From: Ashinkailepas kermadecensis
Taxonomy: Eukaryota > Arthropoda > Thecostraca > Neolepadidae
Assembly (NCBI GenBank): GCA_034440615.1
Contig: JAOTOM010005126.1
Coordinates: 1 to 64,000 of the forward strand
Reading direction: 5' to 3'
Length of the DNA: 64,000 nucleotides
In this document: one piece after another, positions 1 to 11,206 of the stretch
Layout: the number at the start of each line of letters is the position of its first letter
Position numbering within the stretch: the stretch's first letter is position 1
Notes under the pieces: generated by a model
Told to the model about the DNA's origin: nothing
Seen by the model: the letters and a program-made list of their open reading frames with translations, nothing else
Databases searched by the model: none
Position numbers and translations under genes: made by a program

Positions 1-640
1 GAAGGACTGCAGTCTGGTTTGCCCCAGCGACCGAAGGACTGCTGTCAATCCTTGGTGTGCTCCCGTGACCAAAGGACCACTGTCCCTCCTTGGTGTGCCC
101 CAGTGACCGAAGGACTGTCTCACACCTTGGTGTGCTCCCGTGACCAAAGGACCACTGTCCCTCCTTGGTGTGCCCCAGTGACCGAAGAACTGTCTCACAC
201 CTTGGTGTGCTCCCCTGACCAAAGGACCACTGTCCCTCCTTGGTGTGCCCCAGTGACCGAAGGACTGTCTCACACCTTGGTGTGCTCCCCTGACCAAAGG
301 ACCACTGTCCCTCCTTGGTGTGCCCCAGTGACCGAAGGACTGTCTCACACCTTGGTGTGCCCCCTGACCAAAGGACCACTGTCCCTCCTTGGTGTGCCCC
401 AGTGACCGAAGGACTGTCTCACACCTTGGTGTGCTCCCGTGACCAAAGGACCACTGTCCCTCCTTGGTGTGCCCCAGTGACCGAAGGACTGTCTCACACC
501 TTGGTGTGCTCCCCTGACCAAAGGACCACTGTCCCTCCTTGGTGTGCCCTAGTGACCGAAGGACCGTTGTCCCTCCTTGGTGCACCCCAGTGACCGAAGG
601 ACTGTCACACCTTGGTGCGCCCCAGTGACAGAAGGATTGC
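1..640. repeat. 75-bp minisatellite made of alternating 37- and 38-bp halves
   Basis: The two half-units share CCTTGGTGTG and GTGACC followed by A-rich GGAC, one with GCCCCAGTGACCGAAGGACT and one with GCTCCC(C/G)TGACCAAAGGACC. They alternate strictly for most of the array, so it is a dimeric higher-order repeat. It begins before base 1 and decays after about 560. Confidence 0.95.
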
Positions 641-2465
641 TGTCACTCCCCGCGCGGATGGAGCAAAGAATTCGTGTCGGCGGTCGTCGTGCCATCTGCA
701 GAAAACAGATGTGATGTGCAATGGTGACCATGGCACCCAGCAGGTCAGCTATAATACGGCTACCCAAGTTGCTCGATTTCATGTGCAGGAATGGTTAATC
801 ACACTCAGGGGAAAGTAATGTTTCATACTCGATCGTATATTGGACAGCATCGCCTGGGAATTGCCTGCGCTGTTCCCGTGTTTGCGAACCTGGCGTCCAA
901 TCGTGGAACTAGTAGTTCGGCACTGGCCTCCGATGAATACAGCGCGGTGTGTAAGAGCTTGATATAATTGCCATGTAAGTGGGCGCAATATCCTACGACA
1001 GAACACATTGCGTAGAAAATAACGCACTTAGATTTGACAAAGAACATTACAAAGAACGGCCAGGAATAGCAATGGGCAGGAAGATGGCACCAACTGTGGT
1101 CATCATTTTTATGAAAGTTGTCTTGAGCAAACGGCTCTAAGCAGTGTCACGATAAAGCCAAATATATACTGTCGCTACAACGATGGTCACTGGGCATACG
1201 GAAAAACACTCGCGTATAACTTCTAGACTTCTTACACAGACACAGCACCTCAGAACTTAGCACTCACCTGAATGGCCTACACAGCATGTTCATGCTGACC
1301 TTGCATGACACACAGCAAGAAATATATTCCTTTTTCTGGACACCCTGATTGATAATTGTAGCAAGTGACAGCGAATATACGACCGGACTATATATAAAAC
1401 CAAATCATTCAGTCACCACCATTTATTGCTCGTCAGCGCATCCGATGACCACTAAGGAATCACGTATTCGACGCGAACATCGACGAGAGACACATGTGTT
1501 ATCAGGCAAGGTTGACAACCCTAAATCAACCGAAAAGATCGATCGACTTTACAAACAGAATGGTTACCCTTTGCGCATTATATAGTGACTGAAACTAAAG
1601 GCTCTCCTCTCCGTCCAACAAATCGACCTACGACCACCCAAAACCGAGATTAGGAAGCCCGGCCAGAACACCATTTTAAAGAAGCCTCCAGCAGTAGCAG
1701 CATACCTTCTGTCATGATACCACTCTCTTTAGAGATCATTAAAACATGCAAAGACCACGCCGGACGTAGAATTACTGGGTCCATGTACACTCGCGAATGC
1801 AGACTTAAGTTGAACAGTAACCTTTCATCCTGACATTCGGTAAGGTGAACGAGTCCATTGTCATATTACAATTTGTTTTTGATAGCTTTTGCTCTTCGTA
1901 GAAGTGCCCTTGTGTAGCTTTGATGTGTGTATTGTTCATGCGTTACCCTGCGATTTTAAGTGTCGAATGATACCACTTCTTTGAATGTATGTGACAATGG
2001 ATTGCACCCGAAACATAATACGATTTATCAAACTTCTACATCATTTGAAATTTGAAATTTTAATCAATTTGAATTTGAATTTGATCAATTTGAAAGTATA
2101 TACTGTGCATGGTAATAATGCCCTCCATGCAGGAAGCACCGAACGGATCTCAACATTCTCTATTATTCGGCAAATTTCAAGTGTCACTTTTCCATGTGGG
2201 AGCATAAGGGACGCTGGAGTAGTTGTATGAAAGACCCGGATTAAATTGATTTTGTGGCCGTCCACCTAATGTTGTGAATTCAGAACTTAATCAACTGTTG
2301 GGTCTTTTTCACATTTTGCAGACTTTTTGCCGGCCAGAGCTACCGCCAGTAGCGTGGCTAATGCTTCCTAATTTCTTTAACGAGCGCAGCGATGCCCGCT
2401 GGCCAGTAAAGCGACAGACACCAACGGCCACAGACACGACTATTCCGAGCCTGCGCGCGACTTAC
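641..2465. other. Single-copy spacer, no gene seen
   Basis: The sequence is mixed to AT-rich. A short AATTTGAATTTG run lies near 2045-2100. No convincing exon, RNA gene or transposon was seen. If the minus-strand coiled-coil gene continues to the left, this would be intron. Confidence 0.5.
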
Positions 2466-2563
2466 GCTCGCTGTTCGGCCAGTCGCGCCAGATGCAGACA
2501 ACGCTCGTCCTTCTCCCGCGCGGCGTGTTCGCTGGCAGCCGCCGCAGTCCTCGAGCTGGCCGC
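2466..2563 (-). CDS. Coiled-coil exon of the same gene (32 codons plus 2 bases)
   Basis: The acceptor CCCCTCAG/GCGGCC and the donor GCGAGC/GTAAGT give a 98-bp exon that starts in phase 0 and ends two bases into a codon. The peptide (AASSRTAAAASEHAAREKDE, then a Leu- and Arg-rich helix) continues the coiled coil of the exon at 5536-5676. The next exon must start in phase 2 and was not found to the left, so the gene probably runs out of the window or uses a small exon that I cannot see. The upstream intron carries a GA-rich microsatellite of about 530 bp. Confidence 0.65.
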
Positions 2564-2686
2564 CTGAGGGGCACTCCGGTCAGAGCCCTGGCGAACACAC
2601 ACCTCGAACACAGGGACCACCCCGAGGCGACGCCTCGCAACCAACCCCGCTGCTCACCGACCATATCGTGCACGCCCCCCAGAGAG

Positions 2687-3222
<536 letters not shown>

Positions 3223-3914
3223 TGTGCACTGTGTAACACCCCAGCCGGCGCCGTGCAGAGTGCGACACAACGGCTGGTAGTGCACGGGCATACACCTCTC
3301 AGCCACCGTCATGCAGTCATGCGGTGCGGGACACTGCCCCGTGTGCCGACCCGTGCGTCGTCCCACATGGCTCACTCGACCGTCGGCTGAGAGGATAGTG
3401 TGGTCACTGGAGCGACTCAAGTCTGCTGGGCTGCGCACGTATTACGCCTTTGTGCAGCGCTCTCACCATATCTGGGAAAGATGATGAGGATTGGGGGCGC
3501 GAGCGGGCGCAGTGGCTGTCCTGCCCGAGCAGCATGTACGGAATCCAAAGTTACTCGAAGCTATCGAAATGTGCACGCACTGATGGTTCTGTCTGACATG
3601 CAACCAGATAGTGGAGCATGACAGCAGAATGCAACCATCAACATGATTCGAAAACATTTTCAAACTTGTACTTCCATTTTCCTCATACCATTTGGCAGCC
3701 TCCAACCGGCGTCAGGTTTGCTTTATTTCATTATCCTGAACATAATCAGACTAATGCCATTAAAATGAGGAAAAAAACGCCACAAATAGCTGCAACAGCA
3801 GACACTGCCGATCGGCATACTTGTGAATTACCAAGTGATTGTGAATACCAATGTCCCCTGGACGGCCATATCGTGTCATGCGCACCAGAGGCGGATCTGA
3901 TGATGATGATTATT

Positions 3915-3960
3915 ATTGGGGTTTTAGGGTGCGTCAACCCATGTGGGTTATATTGCACCC
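3915..3960 (-). mobile_element. SINE-tail-like mini-element, copy 1
   Basis: TTATTGGGGTTTTAGGGTGC, then GTCAAC and a TTGCACCC end resemble the tail seen at the other tail-only sites. I see no clear target-site duplication in this GAT-rich context. Confidence 0.45.
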
Positions 3961-4009
3961 ATAACAAACTTGCTTAGACACGCGTCAGATTGCCACGTTC
4001 CAATAAAAG

Positions 4010-4520
4010 ATGTTTTCACTGGCAGGAGAGGCATTTCCTCGGAGGGAAACCTTCGGCGAAAAAAAATCGTCAGCGAGGGGGAGAAGGTGCACTCTAGCAT
4101 ACTGAAGGAACGCCCTTTCTTCTTCCGTCTTTGGATGCAATGCAAAATCCATTCAGCGAAGGGGGGGGAGGAGGTGCGCACTCGAACCTTCCTGAAGAGG
4201 CGCCTTTCCCGGACGGAGAGGCGCCACCTTTCCATGGGGAGCACATGCCCGCGTATCCGCCCGTGATGCACATTGCATTACTGGCTGACGCCGCCAGGTG
4301 CACGGGCGGGGCCGTAGCCGTATAGGGCATACATGACTTCAGCCATGTCGTGGGTACATGGCGCCGAGATACATGGGGGCACTGAGAGCACGTGCCCCCT
4401 TCTCGTGAAAAGACGCCCTGTCAGGACGGCTTGAGTGCACCTCACCGCTCAACGCATTTTCCGCCCAAGGCGCCCCTCCGAGGAAATGATCCCCAACCCC
4501 AAGCCGATATTATTCCTGGA
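4010..4520. repeat. Dispersed repeat, unclassified, copy A
   Basis: The stretch around 4031-4090 (TCGGAGGG, CCTTCGGC, an A8 run, CAGCGAGGGGGAG) matches 27795-27835. CATGGGGAGCAC near 4236 recurs near 27640, and GGCGCCCCTCCG with AATGATCCCC near 4470 recurs near 27345. Copy boundaries are unclear. Confidence 0.45.
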
Positions 4521-5535
4521 TTCGCCCCTGCGTGGATACTGCTCGAGTGTTTAAGAAATGGCTCGGCTACTATCATGAATGCAGCAGGAGGCTTCTTATC
4601 AGATATGTCGGCTGAGATACGACCACAGCGGACTTGATACACCAAGCAGAAACGGCATACCAAAACTATACACATCGCAACAGACGATACTATTTTACCG
4701 TTCCGCTTTTTAGGTTAGACATTACAATTATAACTTTTCAACAAACAACACATTTTTCTCCCACATATATCTATGGTCTGTTTGGAGCTTCGAAATCCTT
4801 TCTGAACCCCACGTGATTCTGTTTGGAGTTTTAAAAAAAAATACTTTATGAAATCCACGTGTTTATCTTCGAATCCTACATACAATAGGCTAACTAGACG
4901 ATACCATTACAGAAATCATAAATAAGTAAGCTTTGTGAAGAGGCAAATGCAGGAAGGCTGTATGGTTGCATCAGTGTCCAGTTTCCCAGTGGCTCGTAAT
5001 GCGTTAAACACCAGTCGGAACGAGGCAAATAGATCCTGTCATGCAAGCGTCTAGTTCTTCAGGGCACATTCAATGAACAATGGGGCAGACCCAGACATTC
5101 TGTTAGCAGTGCTGGTGATGCTCGTGCGGGTGACACTGCAAACCAAGCGACTCCACCATTGTTATCGTTGTCAAACATGCTCCGGCAAGGCATCAACTGT
5201 CTGCCTTTGAGACCAGGGCGTGCCGCGTGGGACGAGCCCCTGTCGGCGGTGCTGTGTCTCGCTCGCTGACAGCGCTGCTCAGAATCGGTCAACACCAATC
5301 CGGTGTGGCTGTCCACCGGCGGTCGACACCGGTGTCCTGTCAGCGCCAGCTTGACATTCGTCGCCTTGAGGCGGCAGGGACACAACACACAGCGTGCGTC
5401 AGCATTCTGTGTGTGTGTGGGGTGGGGGGTTGGCAGGGCGCGGAATGCTGGGCGGTCAGCCAGTCGACAGTGGCAGGTGGTGGGCGCATGCGCAGTCGGC
5501 CAGTCCGCCACCACACGTGAGCCACCTCCCCTCAC

Positions 5536-5676
5536 CTCGCTCTCCAACTCCCTGAGTGCATCGCCCAGTGCGTTTTTCTCCAGTTGCATGAACTCGTGCA
5601 GTTCGCGCGACTCGGCCTCAGTCTCCTGTACCTGTTGCAGCAGGGTCTTCTGCGCCGCCACCGACTTGTCCAGGTC
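5536..5676 (-). CDS. Coiled-coil exon of the same gene (47 codons)
   Basis: Acceptor CTGCGCTCAG/GACCTG and donor GCGAG/GTGAGG frame a 141-bp exon, phase 0 at both ends. The peptide begins DLDKSVAAQKTLLQQVQETE and ends LRELESE, a typical heptad coiled coil without Pro or Gly breaks apart from one Gly. It follows the 6563-6817 exon across an 886-bp intron that contains the donor-bearing 36-bp array. The match of phases, the strand and the continuing coiled coil are the evidence that these exons belong together. Confidence 0.75.
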
Positions 5677-6227
5677 CTGAGCGCAGAACGCGCAGGTCAG
5701 CACAGCGCAGGTCAGCACACACACACACACGGGTCACAGGCTACTGCAGCAGGAATTAGCAGGACGGCACACGCTGAAGCATGTACAGGGCCGACAGGGA
5801 TTTGCCATGTGGTTGTCTCAATACATCACATATTATGGCTTCAACGTCGAAGCCATCAGCACGACTTCGTGTTTTCTCACTAAATGGTATTTGAAACAAG
5901 GCGATTGTGTGGATAGGTGCTTAAGGGATGGATTCTCCGTAGCTTCCTTACACATTTCTCCTCTTGCTATGTGGAATGCTCCTCCTAGGATTTCCTCTAA
6001 AATCTGTTCACTCCCTCGGTCAGACCACTCCCTCTCCCCCGGTCAACACATACTTCCCCTTCCCATTGTCAACATTTATATATGGGTACTGGTGCTGTTC
6101 AGCTTCGCAATTGGCAATGAACTTTCCCATCCCAAGTCGAGATTGCGTCGAATAACTGAGCAGGGCACTGGTCTCTGGGGGACTCTAAATGTCACCATCA
6201 TTTCCCAGCTGTCGGACAGCCGCCTCG
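5677..6227. other. Intron between coiled-coil exons
   Basis: This holds the pyrimidine-rich acceptor region of the exon at 5536-5676 and otherwise single-copy sequence. Nothing else was recognised. Confidence 0.5.
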
Positions 6228-6596
6228 CACCGGTCCAGCGGGTCATACCTGCGTCAGCTGTCGGACCGGTCCAGCGGGGCATACCTGCGTCAGCTGTCGG
6301 ACCGGTCCAGCGGGACATACCTGCGTCAGCTGTCGGACCGGTCCAGCGGGTCATACCTGCGTCAGCTGTCGGACCGGTCCAGCGGGACATACCTGTGTCA
6401 GCTGTCGGACTGGTCCAGCGGGACACACCTGCGTCAGCTGTCGGACCGGTCAGGACCTGCGTCAGCTGTCGGACCGGTCCAGCGGGACATACCTGCGTCA
6501 GCTGTCGGACCGGTCCAGCGGGACATACCTGCGTCAGCTGTCGGACCGGTAGCGGGATATACCTGCGTCAGCTGTCGGACAGCCGCCTGGGACCGG
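6228..6596. repeat. 36-bp minisatellite that includes an exon end and splice donor
   Basis: There are about ten units, most 36 bp long. On the minus strand each unit holds the exon end CAGCTGACGCAG followed by GTATG-type donor sequence and then CCGCTGGACCGGTC. The unit nearest the exon at 6563-6817 supplies the donor assigned here. The first step of the array is 34 bp and another unit is shortened. Confidence 0.95.
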
Positions 6597-6817
6597 TCCA
6601 GCCGCTGCTGCAGCTGCTGGCTGCTGACGTCGGCGTCGTGTGCACGCTGCTCAGAGTGCAGCAGACTCTGCTGGTGCTCCTGCAGCTCCAGCTCCACCAC
6701 CTCCATGCGCATCAGCATCTGCTCCACCCGGGCCGTGGTGCGACCCAGCTCGTCCTGCACCTCCAGCTTATCGGTGCGCTCCTCCTCCAGCTGCCGCCCC
6801 GCAGCTGCGAGCTGCAG
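6563..6817 (-). CDS. Coiled-coil exon of the same minus-strand gene (85 codons)
   Basis: The exon starts after an acceptor with a pyrimidine tract (CTTTCCGTTGGCAG) and is 255 bp, phase 0 at both ends, so it joins in frame to the 18023 donor and to the exon at 5676. The 85 residues form an uninterrupted heptad-like helix rich in Leu, Gln, Glu and Arg (for example RTTARVEQMLMRMEVVELEL). The donor is ACGCAG/GTATAT at 6563/6562. Beyond the donor the last 15 exon bases plus donor are copied about nine more times in a 36-bp tandem array. The intron separating it from the previous exon exceeds 11 kb and holds at least ten arrays. Confidence 0.75.
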
Positions 6818-6835
6818 CTGCCAACGGAAAGACGC

Positions 6836-7172
6836 GGTCAGAACCAGTGCCAGTCTCGTGCAGAGCCAGTGCCAGGTCAGAGCCAGTCCCAGTCAGAAAC
6901 AGTCCAAGTCATAGCCAGTCCAGGTCACAGCCAGCCCTAGTCAGAGCCAGTCCCAGCAAGAACCAGTCCAGTTCAGAGCCAGTCCCAGTCCAGGTCAGAG
7001 CCAGCCCCAGTCAGAACCAGTCCAGTTCAGAGCCAGTCCCAGTCCAGGTCAGAGCCAGCCCCAGTGAGAACCACTTCCACTGAGAACCAATCCCAGTCAG
7101 AGCCAGTGCTAGTCAGAACCAGTGCTAGTCAGAACCAGTGCCAGTCAGAGCCAGTCTCGGTCAGAGCCAGCC
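6836..7172. repeat. Degenerate 10-15-bp repeat (AGAACCAGTCC / CAGAGCCAGTCC)
   Basis: Short units of CAGAGCCAGT and CAGAACCAGT alternate irregularly, with a locally repeated block of about 50 bp at 6960-7070. It lies just upstream of the acceptor of the exon at 6563-6817 on the minus strand. Confidence 0.85.
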
Positions 7173-8220
7173 AGGCAGCGGCTGCCATTGTGCGCCGACG
7201 GAGATGGCGGCTTGCCGGGCGGAGTCCCAGAGGGCGGGTAGATGAATCATGAGGAGAGAGGAGCCGTCGACAGACCCATCTGTTCACACGCAGCGGGATA
7301 TTAATGCGACAAAGGCTTACTTCATCAGCGCCGCGATAGTGGTCGGAGAGTTAATGCATAGTGACAATATGCATATACGTACGCCACCTCTCAATGCAAT
7401 GCTATTTAAACAACATACCCGTTTGTGGTGAATTCTGCTCAGACGAGATCCATAATGCATTTTTGGTCCAGAATGTTCAGTGTGGGCCATATGTTGCCAT
7501 ATATTATATGTTATAGAAGCTATATGCTGTCATACGACTATTGTTAAATTCGCCTCCGCCGCCTCTGCCGGGAGGGAAAACAGACGGGCTCTGTTTTCTG
7601 TCTCAAGATCCGGTGCGGCAAAATCACGACTCCACTGCACTGGTGTCACGTGGGTCTACCGTACATCTGGCTGTGGTTCGGTGGTGGTGGTGGTGGCGGA
7701 TTGCTGTTTAGGGGCACGTCGACAGCAAGGTCATTTTGTGCCCATAGCTCTGGTTCGGACTAAGCATGAATGTGTTCTCTGGGGGATACGGGGCATGTCC
7801 CCCGCAATATTTCAACAAACAACAATTGTAGTGTACATCCCAACCATACTTTTAGACACACTTCATACGGTGAGTTCCCTTAGATTTCGGAAACCGTCTC
7901 CCTTCAACTGAGTACGGCTCATGGGTCATGAGCCCATGTGGCCAAAGGCACAATTATTTCCTCCATGCTGCACCGACCGCGTGTGCTTTGGCCAGTTGTC
8001 TCCATGGATGTGCCTCCACCAGACAACCTCTGTCAGTGATGATCCGAGGCTCCTGGAGATCGCGCGCCGCCTGCACTCGCACAATTTGCGACAAAGAACC
8101 ACAGTGGCTTTCCCAATGGAGAGTACAACGCAGTAGATAACAATGCGCAAGTAATTACGCGTAAAATTCGATACATGTACTTAGCCTTACTACAGGCTTC
8201 CTGCCCACAACGTATACTTT
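7173..8220. other. Spacer inside the large intron
   Basis: Single-copy sequence apart from a SINE-tail element at 7682-7746. No exon was recognised. Confidence 0.45.
7682..7746 (-). mobile_element. SINE-tail mini-element, copy 2, with likely duplication
   Basis: The core TTTAGGGGCACGTCGACAGC and GGTCATTTTGTGCCCAT is flanked by GCTGTGGTTCGG (7670-7681) and GCTCTGGTTCGG (7747-7758), a 12-bp direct repeat with one mismatch. Confidence 0.6.
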
Positions 8221-8302
8221 GGTTATTGGTTTTACGACACGTCGACCGTTGAGTCATGTAGCGTCGCCAATCTCTCACGCCGATTGGTCGCGGGCGAAGA
8301 GT
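8221..8302 (-). mobile_element. 5'-truncated tRNA-derived SINE
   Basis: The 82 bp match the tail and body of the full SINE copies (TTATTGGTTTTACGACACGT through GCGGGCGAAGAGT) but lack the tRNA-like head. Flanks ACAACGTATACTTT (8207-8220) and ACAACGTACATTTT (8303-8316) look like a slightly diverged target-site duplication. Confidence 0.8.
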
Positions 8303-8834
8303 ACAACGTACATTTTACTAGGGCGAACCAGATCCTAACAGCACCGCCGGGATGCGACAAGTATGCCTCAGTGCTTCCAGAAGATGAAAATGTGCGCTCG
8401 AAGGTCTTGTTGAACAAGTATATTTGGATGACATGACCGCTTCAATAAGATGACAGGAGGAGCACACCATCCTCTGAAGAAGGCGGTCCAGAGGATGCAG
8501 GAGAGAGACATTACCCGAAACTGGGATTAGTGCAACACTGACGTGCCCTGCATAGAGTTGTTCGGCTTCGCTGTGTGCACAACAGGTGCATCAGCGTACC
8601 TGACGAGCGAGCCGACAGACTGCCAAAGCTGCCGACGCTTCCCTCAGATCCACGCCAGATGGTGCGGCGGAACAGATCGGCACCGCACCGCTTCGATGAC
8701 GGGACGCGAGCGAGTTCCCGCAGAGCGACTGACCGGAACGACGTTGCCGGGTCCCGCAACACCGACACCTCCCTCGGTGGAGAGTGCGGCCGAGCCGGAC
8801 GACGTCGGCAGCACACATTCGCGGCCTGAGCCAG
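8303..8834. other. Spacer inside the large intron
   Basis: GC-rich single-copy sequence before the 32-bp array. A short minus-strand Ala/Leu-rich stretch ending at a donor-like CGTCAG/GTACGC near 8600 was considered as an exon but lacks a good acceptor. Confidence 0.4.
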
Positions 8835-9118
8835 GCGAGCCTCCGTGCGGGCGTGGGGCCGAGTCGGGCTCGTGTCGTGCGGACGTGGGGCCGAGTCGGG
8901 CTCGTGTCGTGCGGGCGTGGGGCCGAGTCGGGCTCGTGTCGTGCGGACGTGGGGCCGAGTCGGGCTCGTGTCGTGCGGACGTGGGGCCGAGTCGGGCTCG
9001 TGTCGTGCGGACGTGGGGCCGAGTCGGGCTCGTGTCGTGCGGACGTGGGGCCGAGTCGGGCTCGTGTCGTGCGGACGTGGGGCCGAGTCGGGCTCGTGTC
9101 GTGCGGACGCGGGTGCGT
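8835..9118. repeat. 32-bp minisatellite
   Basis: About nine units of GTGGGGCCGAGTCGGGCTCG plus TGTCGTGCGGAC, with few substitutions. The period is not a multiple of three, yet no frame meets a stop, so long open frames appear on both strands by chance. Confidence 0.95.
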
Positions 9119-9319
9119 GACGAGCCCGAGACGACGGCATGCTCTGGCGAGGCGCTTCCGTCGCGACTGGACCGACAGACGTCTGCACTCGCTCGGGAAG
9201 ACTGCGCGCAAGTCAGGTCGCGTGGGCTGCTCCGACCGTGTGGGGAAAATGCAACGTGAGTGGTTGGCAAGGCGGCCACCTTTGTACCCGGCTGGTGTCT
9301 GGGCCGGCCGGCGCGGCGC

Positions 9320-9565
9320 CGTGACCTGGCCACAATGACGTGACCCGGCCACAGTAAGATTGTGGGTTCGAATCTCACCTGTCGCTACTCTTCGCCCGCG
9401 ACCAATCGGCGTGACGGCACATTGCGCGACCCGGCTATAGTGACGTCAACGGTCCACAGTGTCGTAACCGGCCCAATAACCACATGACGTGACCCGGCCA
9501 CAGTGACGTACCCGGCCACAGTGACGTGACCCGGACACAGTGACGTGACCCGGCCACAGTGACGT
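9320..9565. repeat. 19-20-bp repeat GTGACCCGGCCACAGTGAC, split by a SINE piece
   Basis: Units of GTGACCCGGCCACAGTGAC lie on both sides of a SINE fragment at 9356-9413, so the SINE piece interrupts or was captured by the array. Confidence 0.8.
9356..9413 (+). mobile_element. SINE fragment (tRNA B-box part and body)
   Basis: AGATTGTGGGTTCGAATCTC followed by ACCTGTCGCTACTCTTCGCC and the CGACCAATCGGCGTGA segment match the full SINE on the plus strand. The A box and the tail are missing. Confidence 0.85.
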
Positions 9566-9594
9566 TGCCGGCTGCCGGCGGCTGGTGTTAGTGA

Positions 9595-9790
9595 CGGTGC
9601 GGCTGACACGTGGCCCGCGGGTGCCGGGCAGTCGCCGCGTGTTGCTGGTGCTGCAGGGAGGGCTGATGTGGCCCGCAAGTGCCGGGCAGTCGCCACGTGT
9701 TGCTGGTGCTGCAGGGATGGCTGACACGTGGTCCGCGGGTGCCGAGCAGTCGCCGCGTGTTGCTGGTGGTGCAGGGGTGGCTGGTGCGCG
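9595..9790. repeat. 58-60-bp minisatellite, three units
   Basis: Units contain GCCGGGCAGTCGCC, GTGTTGCTGGTG and CTGCAGGG, then GGCTGA and TGGCCCGC. Three copies start near 9623, 9681 and 9741. Confidence 0.85.
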
Positions 9791-9910
9791 CGCAATGGGC
9801 GCTCAATATAGGACGTAGTCACCTGGTTCTTTGAGAGCATTGATAAGTCCAGAGGAAGGAACCTCGCGGTAGAGCAACTTAGTACGCTTGCATATAACAA
9901 CACATTTTAT

Positions 9911-10224
9911 TTAATACAACGAAGAATGGCTCTTAGATGCTCCTGGGTTTTAGACATTGCGTGTAAAGAAAGCATACGACCTTCAATATACCAGGAGGTG
10001 CTGAGTTGACATCAAAAGTAACGTTAAGGATTATACTTTATTACTCAACGTTTCGGCCAGTGGCCATCGTCAGGAGAGCCACCTTTCTTCGTCAGGAGGC
10101 CAGGGGCCTCCTGACGATGGCCCCTGGCCGAAACGTTGAGTAATAAAGTATAATCCTTAACGTTACTTTTGATGTCAACTCAGCACCTCCTGGTATATTG
10201 AAGGTCGTATGCTTTCTTTACACG
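9911..10224. mobile_element. Foldback (palindromic) element with 13-bp target-site duplication
   Basis: Two 120-bp arms (9957-10076 and 10108-10227) are reverse complements with about one mismatch, around a 31-bp spacer with a nested inverted repeat. The direct repeat CAACACATTTTAT flanks the whole insertion (9898-9910 and 10225-10237). Each arm, read outward, contains CTGACGATGGCC and GGCCGAAACGTT, the order of a hammerhead ribozyme core. It looks like two head-to-head partial copies of a retroelement, one longer by 46 bp, perhaps Penelope-like; the family is inference. Confidence 0.7.
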
Positions 10225-10237
10225 CAACACATTTTAT

Positions 10238-11206
10238 AATACTCTGCGACGGGAATATACCTACTGCGACACGGTTTCTACTACAAATACCCGGACATTT
10301 TTGGACTGAAAGATTTCAGCTCTAATCCAGCATTGAATGATGTCTCCGCCGACAGTCCTAAACCATTTAAACCTGAAGAATATTTGGAAATTCACACAAC
10401 TTCAACTTCCTAAATAATAACATTGACAGCAATAAAACAGTCTTGTCACGACCAAAACACTGTCGACTGAACCCGATTTATACTGTAACAAGTAATCTAC
10501 TACTGGGGTGATAAGTATGGACAATCCCAAGCAGTGTTTTCAATTTTGAAAAGCAGGATACACAGAACCATGGTGTAGATATGGAAGTATCAGCATTGTC
10601 TAATCAGGCGTCTTCCCATTTCTTTGTGGTGCCCATGCTACGCGGCACATGACAAAATGGCTTCGATGAGCTCCGAATCGGAACATTGGAGTATGTTGCC
10701 CCAAAGCACCATTTCTCTCTTCAGCTTCATCGGTTTTGTTCCATTCTTATTCCAGTGATATTCAAACTGACGCCATAACTTTACCTCTTCCATAACTTAA
10801 TTAACGAAAAAGGGATTGAAGCTGCGCTTGGAGAAACCTGCTGCGCAGGATTAAATAACATACTGGAAATTATTGATTGTAAATATATGCTGAACAAGAA
10901 ATAGAACCAGGTGTAGTAGTCCAGCACGTCGCATATTACAGTCAATAATGACCTAATTGGGCAAACAACTGAAAGTAGGAGTACAAAATGAAAATGTGTG
11001 CTTCGGGCGAAATAGCACAAGTGAAGCGTTCTCAGAAAAAGTATCAGGAACGATCGAAATCAAGATCGAGGAGCACGGCTACAGGAGACACCGTTTGTTT
11101 TTGGCGGTCTATGCGTTGCTTACGGTGCAATCGTCAACAGACATAACAGTACAACGCAAGTAAAGACCGGCGGAGGTGGGTACGGGCACGTTTTGTCACT
11201 AGGCTG
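10238..11206. other. Spacer inside the large intron
   Basis: AT-rich single-copy sequence with no recognised exon, repeat or RNA gene. Confidence 0.5.

Noticed and set aside
8580..8660. Possible coiled-coil exon on the minus strand (LREASAALAVCRLARQ before a GTACGC donor)
   Set aside because: No acceptor with a pyrimidine tract gives a helical exon in a compatible phase.
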